Below, piece by piece: positions 9,917 through 20,099 of a stretch of 64,000 bases of DNA (position 1 is the stretch's first letter; each line of letters starts with the position of its first letter). The notes below the pieces were generated by a model that was not told the origin of the DNA, did no database searches, and saw nothing but the letters and a program-made list of their open reading frames with translations. The stretch spans positions 4,194,001-4,258,000 of the forward strand of contig NZ_CP021030.1 in the NCBI RefSeq assembly GCF_002117485.1. Reading direction: 5' to 3'. Made by a program: the position numbers and the translations under genes. The DNA comes from Rhizobium sp. NXC14 (GTDB lineage Bacteria > Pseudomonadota > Alphaproteobacteria > Rhizobiales > Rhizobiaceae).

Positions 9917-10996
9917 ATGATGACGACTTCGATCAGCCGCCGGGCTTTTTTCCTCGCAGCACCCGGCAATCTGCTGCTCTGGCTGATTGCGGCCTTCCAC
10001 ATGCTGCTTGTAGCAGCCCTGTTTGTCGCCCTCCTGGCCGCAAGGCCGGCGGCGGCCGAAGACGCTGCGTGCACCGGCCGCAATCTGATGGTCGACTTGC
10101 AGCAGAGCGACCCCGCCCGATATGCCGAGGCGGTCAAGGAAGCCGAGGCAACGCCGAACGGCAAGGGCATCTTCTGGAAGATCGAAAAGCCTGGACTTGC
10201 CCCCTCATGGCTGCTCGGCAGCATGCATGTGACCGATCCCCGTGTGCTTGCCCTGCCACCGCGCGCCCAGGCCGCCCACGACGCAGCCAATACGATCATC
10301 ATCGAATCCGACGAGATCCTCGATGAACGCAAGGCAACCGCCGCCCTGCTCGCGCGGCCGGAACTGACGATGTTCACCGACGGCACGACGATCGACAAGC
10401 TGCTCTCTGCCGAGGATTACAAGCGCCTGGAAGCCGGCCTCAAGCAGCGCGGCATCCCCCTCACCGCCGTCTCCCGCATGCGGCCATGGATGATCGCCAG
10501 CGCCGTCGCCCTTCCGGCCTGCGAACTCGCACGCAAGGCCAGAGGCGTGCAGTTTCTCGACCAGAAAATTGCCAGCGACGCCGTTGCTGAAGGCAAGCAG
10601 GTCAAGGGGCTGGAAACCCTTGCCGAGCAGATCCAGGCCATGGCCGATCTGCCGGTCGAATTCCATATGAAGTCGCTGATCGAGACGCTGGAACTCGGAG
10701 CCAAAATGAATGATGTCGTCGAAACGATGACCGATCTCTACCTCTCCGGCGATATCGGCATGACCATGCCGATCCTGAAGACAGTGACGCCGGAGAACGA
10801 AGGAGAAAGCAGCGACTATGCTGCCTTCGAACAGCGGGTCATCCTCGATCGAAACAAGGTCATGGCAGAGCGCGCCGCACCCATTCTCGACGGTGGCAAC
10901 GTCTTCATGGCCGTCGGCGCCCTGCATCTGCCCGGCGAGGGCGGCGTCATCGAGTTGCTGCGCAAGCAGGGCTTCACCGTTACCGCCGTGAACTGA
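9917..10996 (+). CDS. TraB/GumN family protein, membrane-anchored or secreted
   Basis: A protein of about 359 residues. The start is taken as the first ATG of MMTTSISRRAFF, preceded by GTGGGG. An N-terminal hydrophobic stretch (about residues 16-45) ending in ARPAAAEDA looks like a signal peptide or anchor, so the rest is periplasmic. The family hallmarks are the paired histidine motifs LLGSMHVTDPR near the N-terminus and MAVGALHLPGEGG near the C-terminus, shared with TIKI-type metalloproteases. Protease activity in this bacterial branch is inference. It is convergent with the cytochrome b561 gene. Confidence 0.85.
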   Translation: MMTTSISRRAFFLAAPGNLLLWLIAAFHMLLVAALFVALLAARPAAAEDAACTGRNLMVDLQQSDPARYAEAVKEAEATPNGKGIFWKIEKPGLAPSWLLGSMHVTDPRVLALPPRAQAAHDAANTIIIESDEILDERKATAALLARPELTMFTDGTTIDKLLSAEDYKRLEAGLKQRGIPLTAVSRMRPWMIASAVALPACELARKARGVQFLDQKIASDAVAEGKQVKGLETLAEQIQAMADLPVEFHMKSLIETLELGAKMNDVVETMTDLYLSGDIGMTMPILKTVTPENEGESSDYAAFEQRVILDRNKVMAERAAPILDGGNVFMAVGALHLPGEGGVIELLRKQGFTVTAVN

Positions 10997-11008
10997 ACTC
11001 ATTTTCGG

Positions 11009-11509
11009 TCAGCCGAGCGTCATGCGGCGCAGCACATTGCTCTTCCAATAGAACTGATGGACGAGCGCGCCGGCGACGTGGGCGGCGATCAGCCCCCAAA
11101 GAACGATCTTCAAGACATCCGCGTGCACGAAGCCGGCGGGATTGATGCCGAAATAGTAAGCGGCGATGCCGGAAAGCGGCAGCGCGAAGAGCAGGATATA
11201 AAGCGCCGCATGGGCGAGCTTTGCCCCTAGACGAAAGATCGCCGGCTCCTGCGAAACCTCAGGCGGCACACCCTGCATAAAACGCAGACAGAGCCTGAGG
11301 ACGGCAAGCAGCAGAATGGCGATGCCGACGTAGGCGTGAATATTCGCCGAGGCAATCTGCTCGGGCGTCGGAACCTCGCCCCTGCGAACGAGGCGGTGCC
11401 AAATATTCATCCCGTCGGGAAACAGCAGATTGAAGAAGATCAGCAGCGCCACGGCCCAGTGGAGGAAACGTTGGCTGAGACTGTAACTCAGGATGGACGG
11501 CTGCTGCAT
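11009..11509 (-). CDS. Cytochrome b561 family membrane protein
   Basis: A 166-residue di-heme cytochrome b of the inner membrane with four predicted helices. Histidines sit at the expected places: RFLHWAVALL in helix 1, NIHAYVGIAI in helix 2, and AAHVAGALVHQFYW in the last helix. The start is the ATG of MQQPSILSYSLSQ, which has a GGGGGAG ribosome site; an upstream in-frame ATG would add 14 residues. Such proteins move electrons from quinol to periplasmic or soluble acceptors; the partner is unknown. Separated from lpdA by that gene's terminator. Confidence 0.9.
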   Translation of the reverse strand: MQQPSILSYSLSQRFLHWAVALLIFFNLLFPDGMNIWHRLVRRGEVPTPEQIASANIHAYVGIAILLLAVLRLCLRFMQGVPPEVSQEPAIFRLGAKLAHAALYILLFALPLSGIAAYYFGINPAGFVHADVLKIVLWGLIAAHVAGALVHQFYWKSNVLRRMTLG

Positions 11510-11557
11510 TCCTGATCTCCCCCGATGCTCGAACTTTGCGATATGAGACAACTAAAA

Positions 11558-11585
11558 CAGCCGCTTGCCTCTCGGCAAGCGGCTG
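11558..11585 (-). terminator. Rho-independent terminator after lpdA
   Basis: A perfect 12-bp stem (CAGCCGCTTGCC with its complement) and a 4-nt loop, followed on the minus strand by TTTTAG. It lies 25 nt beyond the lpdA stop and closes the 2-oxoglutarate dehydrogenase block. Confidence 0.88.
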
Positions 11586-11610
11586 CGCGCTTCATTACGA
11601 AGATGTAAGA

Positions 11611-13017
11611 TTACATATGGATCGGCTTGAAGAAGGTCGCGAGTGCAGCCTCCTTGACCGCTTCGGACATCGTCGGATGTGCATGGCAGGTCCGACCGAG
11701 ATCTTCCGATGAGCCGCCGAATTCCATCAGCACGGTGATCTCGTGGATCATCTCGCCGGCACCGAAGCCGACGATATGGCCGCCGAGCACGCGATCGGTC
11801 TCCTTGTCCGCGAGGATCTTGACGAAGCCGTCGGTCGCCAGCATTGCGCGGGCGCGGCCGTTTGCGGTGAACGGAAATTTGCCGACCTTGTAAGCGATGC
11901 CCGCCGCCTTCAGTTCCTCCTCGGTCTTACCGACCGAGGCGACCTCCGGCTGGGTATAGACGACGCTCGGAATGACCTCATAATTGACGTGGCCATGCTG
12001 ACCGGCGAGAATTTCGGCGAGCGCCACACCCTCGTCTTCCGCCTTGTGCGCCAGCATCGGACCCTTCACCACGTCGCCGATCGCATAGATGCCGGCGACA
12101 TTGGTCCTGAAGTTGCCGTCGATCTCGACGCGGCCGCGATTGTCGAGCACGACTCCTGCCTCTTCCAGGCCGAGGCCTGCGGTATAGGGCTTACGGCCGG
12201 TGGCGATCAGCACGACTTCGGCGTCGAGCGTCACCGCGTCACCGCCCTTGACCGGCTCGAATGTGACCTTGGCGCCCTTGCCGCCCTTCTCGACGCCGGT
12301 GACCTTGGCACTGAGGTTGAAATCGATGCCCTGCTTGGCAAGCATGCGCTGGAACTGCTTGGAGACCTCGCCGTCCATGCCGCCGAGGATGGTGTCGAGA
12401 TATTCGACGACCGTGACCTTCGCGCCGAGACGCGACCAGACCGAGCCGAGTTCGAGGCCGATGACGCCGCCGCCGACGACGATCAACGTTTCCGGCACCT
12501 TTTCCAGTGCGATGCCGCCGGTGGAGGAAATGATGGTCTTTTCATCGATCTCGACCTGCACGCCGGGAATTCCGGCGACGTCGGAGCCGGTGGCGATGAC
12601 GATGTTCTTGCCCTCGATCTCCTGCGCCGTTCCATCCTCGGCGGTGACGGAAACCTTGCCGGCCGAAACGATCTTGCCGGTACCCTGGAAAGCGTCGATC
12701 TTGTTCTTTTTGAAGAGGAAGGCGACGCCGTCGACATTCGACTTCACCGTCGCATCCTTGTGCGCCATCATGTTGCCGAGGTTGAGCGTCGGCGCCGGCA
12801 CGTCGATGCCAAGCGCGCTTAATCCGTGGCCGGCCTGATGGAACATTTCGGAAGCATGTAGCAGCGCCTTCGACGGAATGCAGCCGACGTTCAGGCAGGT
12901 GCCGCCATAAGTCGCGCGCTTTTCGACGACGGCGACCTTGAGGCCGAGCTGGGCTGCCTTGACGGCGCAGACATAGCCGCCCGGGCCGGTTCCGATAATG
13001 ATCACATCATAAGACAT
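11611..13017 (-). CDS. lpdA: Dihydrolipoamide dehydrogenase (E3)
   Basis: A 468-residue flavoprotein disulfide reductase that reoxidises lipoamide on the SucB (E2) subunit with NAD+. It shows the FAD loop GTGPGGYVCA (9-18), the redox disulfide C41/C46 in GGTCLNVGCIPS, an NAD-binding glycine loop GGGVIGLELGS, and the C-terminal HAHPTMSEAV active-site histidine. Length is normal. It is the last gene of the mdh-suc block, but a SDR gene and a LysE remnant separate it from the others by about 2.3 kb. Confidence 0.97.
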   Translation of the reverse strand: MSYDVIIIGTGPGGYVCAVKAAQLGLKVAVVEKRATYGGTCLNVGCIPSKALLHASEMFHQAGHGLSALGIDVPAPTLNLGNMMAHKDATVKSNVDGVAFLFKKNKIDAFQGTGKIVSAGKVSVTAEDGTAQEIEGKNIVIATGSDVAGIPGVQVEIDEKTIISSTGGIALEKVPETLIVVGGGVIGLELGSVWSRLGAKVTVVEYLDTILGGMDGEVSKQFQRMLAKQGIDFNLSAKVTGVEKGGKGAKVTFEPVKGGDAVTLDAEVVLIATGRKPYTAGLGLEEAGVVLDNRGRVEIDGNFRTNVAGIYAIGDVVKGPMLAHKAEDEGVALAEILAGQHGHVNYEVIPSVVYTQPEVASVGKTEEELKAAGIAYKVGKFPFTANGRARAMLATDGFVKILADKETDRVLGGHIVGFGAGEMIHEITVLMEFGGSSEDLGRTCHAHPTMSEAVKEAALATFFKPIHM

Positions 13018-13034
13018 TACTTTTCCCTTTGAAT

Positions 13035-13262
13035 TTATCGATTAGTCGACTCGCGCGACAGCGCCAGGCGGAAGCCGAAGGCGACGAGTGCCGCTCCGGT
13101 GATGCGGTTGAACCATTTGCCGCTGGCGATGAAGCGGTCACGGATCGCCTGACCGTGAAGAAATAGAAGACGCCGGCAAACAAGGCGACCAGCGCCGTCG
13201 CCATGCCGATGCCGTAGGAAAAACTGGATAAGGACAGGCGTATCGTGATGCACGAGCGTATA
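13035..13262 (-). pseudogene. Frameshifted C-terminal remnant of a LysE/RhtB exporter
   Basis: Between the SDR gene and lpdA one frame reads TIRLSLSSFSYGIGMATALV then ALFAGVFYFF. A second frame takes over near 13151-13158 and reads GQAIRDRFIASGKWFNR then ITGAALVAFGFRLALS and a stop at 13035. Joined, these look like the last membrane helices of a LysE-family amino acid exporter. A single frameshift separates the two parts, and the N-terminal half of the protein is absent, so the copy cannot work. Other LysE genes in this window (47900-48541 and 52590-53231) are intact. Confidence 0.7.
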
Positions 13263-13287
13263 CTGCATGCTGTTTTTACCCGTCTTT

Positions 13288-14040
13288 CTAGCGGCCGCCG
13301 CTCACGTTGAGGATCGCGCCGGTGACATAGGAGGCGGAAGGAGAAAGAAGATAGAGGATAGCGTCTGCCACCTCCTCGGCTGTGCCTGGACGCTGCATCG
13401 GGACCGACGGTGCCATTTCGCGGGCCCGGTCCGGCAGTCCGCCCGAAGCATGCAGATCGGTTTCGATGATACCGGGTCTGACGGCATTCACACGAATACC
13501 CTCGGCTGCGACCTCACGCGCGAGCCCGATGGTGAAGGTATCGATCGCCGCCTTCGAAGCCGCATAATCGACATACTGTGTGGCCGAGCCGAGGATTGCC
13601 GCCATCGACGAAACATTGACGATCGCGCCGCCCCGCCCACTATGACGGCTCGACATGCGGCGAACGGCCTCTCCCGCGCACAGGATGGAGCCGGTCACAT
13701 TGACGCGCAGCATCCTTTCGACCCGCTCCATCGACATCTCATCGACCCGCTGCGGATAATCGACAATGCCGGCATTGTTGACCAGCCCGTCGAACCGGCC
13801 GAAATGACGGTCGACCGCTGCAAACATCGCGGCGATATCGGCAGCTTTGCCGACGTCGCCCTGGATCGCCACGGCCTCGCCGCCGGCCTCGGTGATCGCC
13901 GCAACGACAGCCTCCGCCGCCTGTCGGCTGGAGGCGTAATTCACGGCGACGCGCCAGCCCTGGCGCGCGGCGAGCCGGCAGACCGCGGCGCCAATACCCC
14001 GGCTGCCGCCGGTCACGAGAACAACAGGTGCATCACTCAT
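13288..14040 (-). CDS. SDR family oxidoreductase
   Basis: A 250-residue short-chain dehydrogenase/reductase. The NAD(P) loop TGGSRGIG is at residues 10-17, the NNAG motif follows (LVNNAGIV), the catalytic serine is in VNVSSMAAI, and the YxxxK pair is YAASK. A basic residue following the second strand (NYASSRQ) suggests NADP(H), which is inference. The ATG overlaps the stop of the secreted-protein gene upstream (ATGA), so the two are translationally coupled inside the suc cluster. The substrate is unknown. Confidence 0.9.
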   Translation of the reverse strand: MSDAPVVLVTGGSRGIGAAVCRLAARQGWRVAVNYASSRQAAEAVVAAITEAGGEAVAIQGDVGKAADIAAMFAAVDRHFGRFDGLVNNAGIVDYPQRVDEMSMERVERMLRVNVTGSILCAGEAVRRMSSRHSGRGGAIVNVSSMAAILGSATQYVDYAASKAAIDTFTIGLAREVAAEGIRVNAVRPGIIETDLHASGGLPDRAREMAPSVPMQRPGTAEEVADAILYLLSPSASYVTGAILNVSGGR

Positions 14041-14567
14041 GTCGCACACTCCTTGAAAGTCAGCACGTCCCACGGCGCCACCGAAGCCTTGCCCTCGCCC
14101 CAGGCGCTCGATTCACGAATGGCGGGACCAAGGCCGGGAAGCACGAGCTTTTCGGCCGCCGCCGCGCCCTCCGGCTGCAGATTGTCCATCTCGCCCTGGG
14201 CATTCATACCGTAGACGGCGCCCTGCCAGACGGTGCATGCATCGAGGTCGGCGCCGGTCGCGTCTCCCTCCGGGCAGTTGAACATCAGGATGCCGATCGC
14301 CCGCACCGGATCTTCCGATGGCATCACGTAGCCTTCCATGACGACGGATGTCTCGAGCGCATTGACCTTGAACTGGTTGCTGGCGGCAGCCGAGGGAGAA
14401 TTCAGCGGTATAAAACGCAGTTCATAGGCGCCGTCACGGTCGACGTAAGCGGCGTGCTCCTGTTTGCAGTCGGCGGCGAACGCGGCAACCGGAGTGGTGA
14501 AAACCGCGGCGGCTGCAATTGCAGCCACGCCTTTCCGCCCTGCCATGATCCCGATCGACCCGCTCAT
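14037..14567 (-). CDS. Secreted protein of unknown function
   Basis: A 176-residue protein with a clear signal peptide (hydrophobic run AAIAAAAVFTTPVAAFAA, cleavage near residue 32). The mature part is acidic and holds four cysteines (ADCKQEH, FNCPEGD, DACTVWQ, FKECAT) that could form two periplasmic disulfides. I recognise no domain. It overlaps the DUF4241 gene before it and the SDR gene after it by 4 nt each, which argues for a shared transcript and perhaps a shared function with DUF4241. Confidence 0.8.
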   Translation of the reverse strand: MSGSIGIMAGRKGVAAIAAAAVFTTPVAAFAADCKQEHAAYVDRDGAYELRFIPLNSPSAAASNQFKVNALETSVVMEGYVMPSEDPVRAIGILMFNCPEGDATGADLDACTVWQGAVYGMNAQGEMDNLQPEGAAAAEKLVLPGLGPAIRESSAWGEGKASVAPWDVLTFKECAT

Positions 14568-15313
14568 TGCACCATCGCCTCTCGCCGTCCATCGGCATTC
14601 TCGATCACACCAAAATCCGTCAACAGCACCAATGGACGACCGTCCTTGTCGAGGCCCCAGAGGACAGGATAGACACCGTCGCCCCAGCCGCTCCAGAACA
14701 CAGCGACGTTGCCCTTTTTGCCGGCAATCGGCCGGTGCAGCGCATAGTGGTTCTTGTTGGCATCGAGGTCCGAAGCCAGCACGTCATCATAATAGTTGAT
14801 GTCGACGCCCGGCTTCTGCGCCTGGACCTGCGCTTCACGCTCATCGATCAGCGCCAGCGTATCGGCATCCATGTAGCAGCCGATGCTAGCATCGACGGGA
14901 TAGCCGAAGATCTCGTCATCCTTCAGCATCGCCGGGTCCTGCCCGGGAAGGACAGCTAGCTCCCAATGATCGGGCTTGCCCTCGGCAAACCGCATGCTGG
15001 CCGCCGCGACGCGCCCGAAGGCCCGGTAGAGCGTCACCGGATAGTCGCCCGGCGCAACCGTTCTTGCCAGCGCCGGACGATCCGGCTGAGCAAGCGGATC
15101 GGCAGCGACAATGCGCCCCGACGTCAGCTCGACATCGCCCATATGGACCACGTCGATCGACCGGCTGGAGAGTTCGGCATCATCAAGCGCCACCAACTCG
15201 AAATTGCTGCTGGCCTTGCCGACATCCCAGCCGGCAGCCGACGCGGAGACCGGCGCATGCGCGACGGCAGCGCAAAGAAGAAGGCGCGCCGCTCGCATGA
15301 CCCGGTTCCGCAT
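14564..15313 (-). CDS. Secreted DUF4241 protein
   Basis: A 249-residue protein with an N-terminal signal sequence (RAARLLLCAAVAHAPVSASA). The C-terminal half, with the block GWGDGVYPVLWGLDKDGRP then LVLLTDFGV, matches my memory of the DUF4241 family; its function is not known. AAGGAG stands 7 nt before the ATG at 15313. It follows sucB after 11 nt and overlaps the next gene by 4 nt, so it is probably read from the suc transcript. A catalytic role is not evident. Confidence 0.82.
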   Translation of the reverse strand: MRNRVMRAARLLLCAAVAHAPVSASAAGWDVGKASSNFELVALDDAELSSRSIDVVHMGDVELTSGRIVAADPLAQPDRPALARTVAPGDYPVTLYRAFGRVAAASMRFAEGKPDHWELAVLPGQDPAMLKDDEIFGYPVDASIGCYMDADTLALIDEREAQVQAQKPGVDINYYDDVLASDLDANKNHYALHRPIAGKKGNVAVFWSGWGDGVYPVLWGLDKDGRPLVLLTDFGVIENADGRREAMVQ

Positions 15314-15324
15314 CGAAATGCTCC

Positions 15325-16584
<1,260 letters not shown>

Positions 16585-16623
16585 TGTTCAAATCCTGATT
16601 TCGTGTGTTTTCGTTTATGCGTT

Positions 16624-16932
16624 TCAGACGGCGGGCGGCCGCAAAATGATCGAGGGCATCGGCAGGATATCGAAACGGAAACCGAGACCGGAAGCGATGA
16701 TGGGATCGCCGTCGGCAAGCGCTTGTGCCGCCGCCTGATCCTCGACTTCGACGACTGCCATGCCGAAGGCGCCTTGACCCTCGAACACGGGACCGACGAC
16801 AATTGCCGATCCCGCAAGGGCCTGCCGATGCCAATATTCGACGTGGCGTTTCATCGCCGCCATTTCCTCCCCCGTCCCGTCGTGCGGAAAAGTGGGGCGA
16901 GGCGGCAGCAGTCTCAGAAAGAAGTAAGCCAT
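16624..16932 (-). CDS. YCII-domain (YciI-like) small protein
   Basis: A 102-residue alpha/beta protein of the YCII-related superfamily (ferredoxin-like fold). Recognisable features are the start MAYFFLRLLPPRPTFP, a conserved histidine region (MKRHVEYWHRQ) and VVGPVFEGQGAFGMAVVEV. It has no known reaction in this context. It is inserted between sucA (15 nt before it) and sucB (39 nt after it), so it is very likely part of the operon. A second YciI-type gene lies at 31459-31752. Confidence 0.85.
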   Translation of the reverse strand: MAYFFLRLLPPRPTFPHDGTGEEMAAMKRHVEYWHRQALAGSAIVVGPVFEGQGAFGMAVVEVEDQAAAQALADGDPIIASGLGFRFDILPMPSIILRPPAV

Positions 16933-16947
16933 TGCGCCCCCCTTGAT

Positions 16948-19932
16948 TTAGCCGCCCAATGCATCCTCGAGGAATGCGGCGAGCTGCGACAGATGCTTCG
17001 ACATCAGGCCCGTCGCCGGCGAGGCGGCGGCCGGACGGCCGGTATAGCGGACGCGCTGGTATTTCGCATCGATATGGGCGAGCACCCATTCGAGGAACGG
17101 GTCGATGAACGACCATGCGCCCATGTTCTTCGGCTCTTCCTGGCACCAGACCATCTCGGCATTGCGGAAGCGCGACAGCTCGTTGATCAGCGCCTTTGCC
17201 GGGAACGGATAGAGCTGCTCGACGCGCAGGAGATAGATGTCGTCGATGCCGCGTTTTTCACGCTCTTCGAGAAGATCGTAATAGACCTTGCCGGAGCACA
17301 TGACGACGCGGCGGATCTTGTTGTCCTTCTGCAGCTTGATCGGGCCGTCCTTGATCACCTCGGCATCATCCCACAGCAGGCGGTGGAAGGCGGATTCACC
17401 GGCCAGTTCGGCAAGTGTCGAGACCGCTCGCTTGTGGCGCAGCAGCGACTTCGGCGTCATCAGGATCAGCGGCTTGCGGAAGTCGCGCTTCAGCTGCCGG
17501 CGCAGGATGTGGAAATAGTTCGCCGGCGTCGTGACATTGGCGACCTGCATGTTGTCTTCCGCGCAGAGCTGCAGGAAGCGTTCCAGGCGAGCCGAGGAGT
17601 GCTCCGGACCCTGACCTTCATAGCCGTGCGGCAACAGGCACACGAGGCCGGACATGCGCAGCCACTTGCGTTCGCCCGAGGAGATGAACTGGTCGAAGAC
17701 CACCTGCGCGCCGTTGGCGAAATCGCCGAACTGCGCTTCCCAGAGCGTCAGCGCATTCGGGCGGGCGAGCGAGTAGCCGTATTCGAAGCCGAGCACGGCC
17801 TCTTCCGAAAGCATCGAATTGATGACTTCGTAGCGGGCCTGCGTCGGCGAAAGATTGGCGAGCGGAATGTAGCGTTCCTCGGTCTCCTGATCGTAGAGAA
17901 CAGAGTGACGCTGCGAGAAGGTGCCGCGTTCGCAATCCTGACCGGACAGACGGATCTTGTGGCCTTCCAGGCAGAGCGCGCCAAAGGCGAGCGCTTCGGC
18001 CATCGCCCAGTCGAGGCCCTCGCCCGTGGCGATCATGTTGGCCCGGTTTTCCATGAAACGCTGGATCGTGCGGTGCGCATTGAAGCCTGCCGGGATTTCC
18101 GAGAGCTTGCGGCCGATCTCCTTCAGCGTCTTCATCGGCACCGCGGTCTTGCCGCGGCGCTGTTCGTCGGCATTGTCGGCCGTGCGCAGGCCCGACCACT
18201 CGCCATCCAGCCAGTCGGCCTTATTCGGCTTGTAGTGCTGGCCGGCGTCGAACTCCTGCTCGAGATGCGCGCGCCAGTCGGCCTTCATCTTCTCGACTTC
18301 GCCTTCGGTAACCAGTCCCTCGGCGACGAGGCGGGCCGCATAGAGCTGCAGCACGGTCTTGTGGCCGCGGATCACCTTGTACATCTTCGGCTGCGTGAAG
18401 GACGGCTCGTCGCCTTCATTGTGGCCGTAGCGGCGATAGCAGAACATGTCGAGTACCACAGGCTTGTGGAACTTCATGCGGAATTCGGTCGCGATCTTGG
18501 CTGCGTAGACGACCGCTTCCGGATCGTCGCCGTTGACGTGCAGGATCGGTGCTTCGATCATCTTGGCGACGTCGGACGGATAAGGCGACGAGCGCGAGAA
18601 GGCCGGATTGGTGGTGAAGCCGATCTGGTTGTTGATGATGACGTGCATGGTGCCGGCAACACGGTGGCCGCGCAGACCGGAAAGACCGAGGATTTCGGCA
18701 ATGACGCCCTGGCCGGCGAAGGCCGCATCGCCATGGATCAGCAGCGGCAGAACCTTGGCGCGTTCGGAAAGCGGAATGATGTCGCCCTCCCACACCGTAG
18801 CGCTCATGTCCTGCTTGGCGCGAGCCTTGCCCATCACCACGGGATCGACGATTTCGAGATGCGATGGGTTCGCCGTCAGCGACACGTGTACCTTGTTGCC
18901 GTCGAATTCGCGGTCGGAGGATGCACCGAGATGGTACTTGACATCGCCCGAGCCTTCGACTTCATCGGGTGCGTAGGAACCGCCCTTGAATTCGTGGAAG
19001 ATGGCGCGGTGCGGCTTGCCCATGACCTGCGAGAGCACGTTAAGGCGGCCGCGATGGGCCATGCCGAACACGGCTTCCTTCAGGCCGAGATGACCGCCGC
19101 GCTTCAGGATCTGCTCCAGAGCCGGGATCAGCGATTCGCCGCCATCGAGGCCGAAGCGCTTGGTGCCCTTGAACTTGACGTCGAGGAACTGTTCGTAGCC
19201 TTCGGCTTCGACGAGTTTCGAAAGGATCGCCTTCTTGCCCTCAGGCGTGAAGGCCACGCCCTTGTCCGGGCCTTCGATGCGCTCCTGGATCCACGCCTTC
19301 TCTTCCGGGTTGGAGATATGCATGAATTCGACGCCGAGTGTCGAGCAGTAGGTGCGCTCGAGGATCTCGATCATTTCGCGGATGGTCGCGTATTCCAGGC
19401 CGAGCACGTTGTCGATGAAGATCTTGCGGTCGTAATCGGCTGATGTGAAGCCATAATTTTCCGGCGACAGCTCGCGATAATCATCGACGGTGGCGGCGAT
19501 TCCGAGCGGGTCAAGCTTGGCGTGCAGGTGGCCGCGCATGCGGTAGGCGCGGATCATCATGATGGCGCGGACGGAATCGCGCGTCGCCTGCAGCACGTCG
19601 GTGCTGTCGGCAGGCTTGCCCTCGGCTGCGGCCTTGGCCTTCACCTTCGTCTCGATCACCTTCTCGACGATGCCCCAGTCGCCGTCGAGAGCCGACACCA
19701 GATCGCCGCCGGCTGCCAGAGGCCAGTTCTTTCTACGCCAGGAAGCTCCCTTTGCCGCCTTTTTCACATCGGCAGGATCGTCTTCCAGCGCCTTGAAGAA
19801 GGCGCGCCATTGATCGTCGACCGACGCCGGATCCTCTTCGTAGCGCGCATAGAGTTGCTCGATATAGGCCGCGTTGGCGCCATCCAGAAACGAGGTGATC
19901 TGAAACTGCTCGTTGGCTTCTTGCCGTGCCAT
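16948..19932 (-). CDS. sucA: 2-oxoglutarate dehydrogenase E1
   Basis: A 994-residue thiamine-diphosphate enzyme that decarboxylates 2-oxoglutarate and passes succinyl to SucB. The start is the ATG of MARQEANEQFQITSFLDGAN; the open frame upstream (33 codons) has no family sequence. Visible features: the N-terminal SucB-docking segment with YIEQLYARYEEDP; the HRGRLNVL active-site region; the TPP/Mg2+ motif GDAAFAGQG then NNQIGFTT; and the transketolase-like domain with LPHGYEGQGPEHSSAR. Length is typical. It lies 167 nt after sucD, so a secondary promoter is possible. Confidence 0.98.
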   Translation of the reverse strand: MARQEANEQFQITSFLDGANAAYIEQLYARYEEDPASVDDQWRAFFKALEDDPADVKKAAKGASWRRKNWPLAAGGDLVSALDGDWGIVEKVIETKVKAKAAAEGKPADSTDVLQATRDSVRAIMMIRAYRMRGHLHAKLDPLGIAATVDDYRELSPENYGFTSADYDRKIFIDNVLGLEYATIREMIEILERTYCSTLGVEFMHISNPEEKAWIQERIEGPDKGVAFTPEGKKAILSKLVEAEGYEQFLDVKFKGTKRFGLDGGESLIPALEQILKRGGHLGLKEAVFGMAHRGRLNVLSQVMGKPHRAIFHEFKGGSYAPDEVEGSGDVKYHLGASSDREFDGNKVHVSLTANPSHLEIVDPVVMGKARAKQDMSATVWEGDIIPLSERAKVLPLLIHGDAAFAGQGVIAEILGLSGLRGHRVAGTMHVIINNQIGFTTNPAFSRSSPYPSDVAKMIEAPILHVNGDDPEAVVYAAKIATEFRMKFHKPVVLDMFCYRRYGHNEGDEPSFTQPKMYKVIRGHKTVLQLYAARLVAEGLVTEGEVEKMKADWRAHLEQEFDAGQHYKPNKADWLDGEWSGLRTADNADEQRRGKTAVPMKTLKEIGRKLSEIPAGFNAHRTIQRFMENRANMIATGEGLDWAMAEALAFGALCLEGHKIRLSGQDCERGTFSQRHSVLYDQETEERYIPLANLSPTQARYEVINSMLSEEAVLGFEYGYSLARPNALTLWEAQFGDFANGAQVVFDQFISSGERKWLRMSGLVCLLPHGYEGQGPEHSSARLERFLQLCAEDNMQVANVTTPANYFHILRRQLKRDFRKPLILMTPKSLLRHKRAVSTLAELAGESAFHRLLWDDAEVIKDGPIKLQKDNKIRRVVMCSGKVYYDLLEEREKRGIDDIYLLRVEQLYPFPAKALINELSRFRNAEMVWCQEEPKNMGAWSFIDPFLEWVLAHIDAKYQRVRYTGRPAAASPATGLMSKHLSQLAAFLEDALGG

Positions 19933-20099
19933 GGTGATATGCGAACGCTTCCGTCCGCCTCCTGACTTTGATGATTTTGCCGGATCGATCGCCGGCTGCC
20001 GCATTCCGATCGCCGCCTGTCCGCGGCGCATCTGCTGCTCTCGTATGCAAGCCGGGCGAAGGCGCAGATGCCGTTCCTCCGCCCGGTCTATAGGCGGCT

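Noticed and set aside
16603..19443. 946-codon plus-strand ORF opposite sucA
   Set aside because: Its length reflects the codon bias of sucA; the product has an Arg/His/Asp-rich, shadow-like composition.
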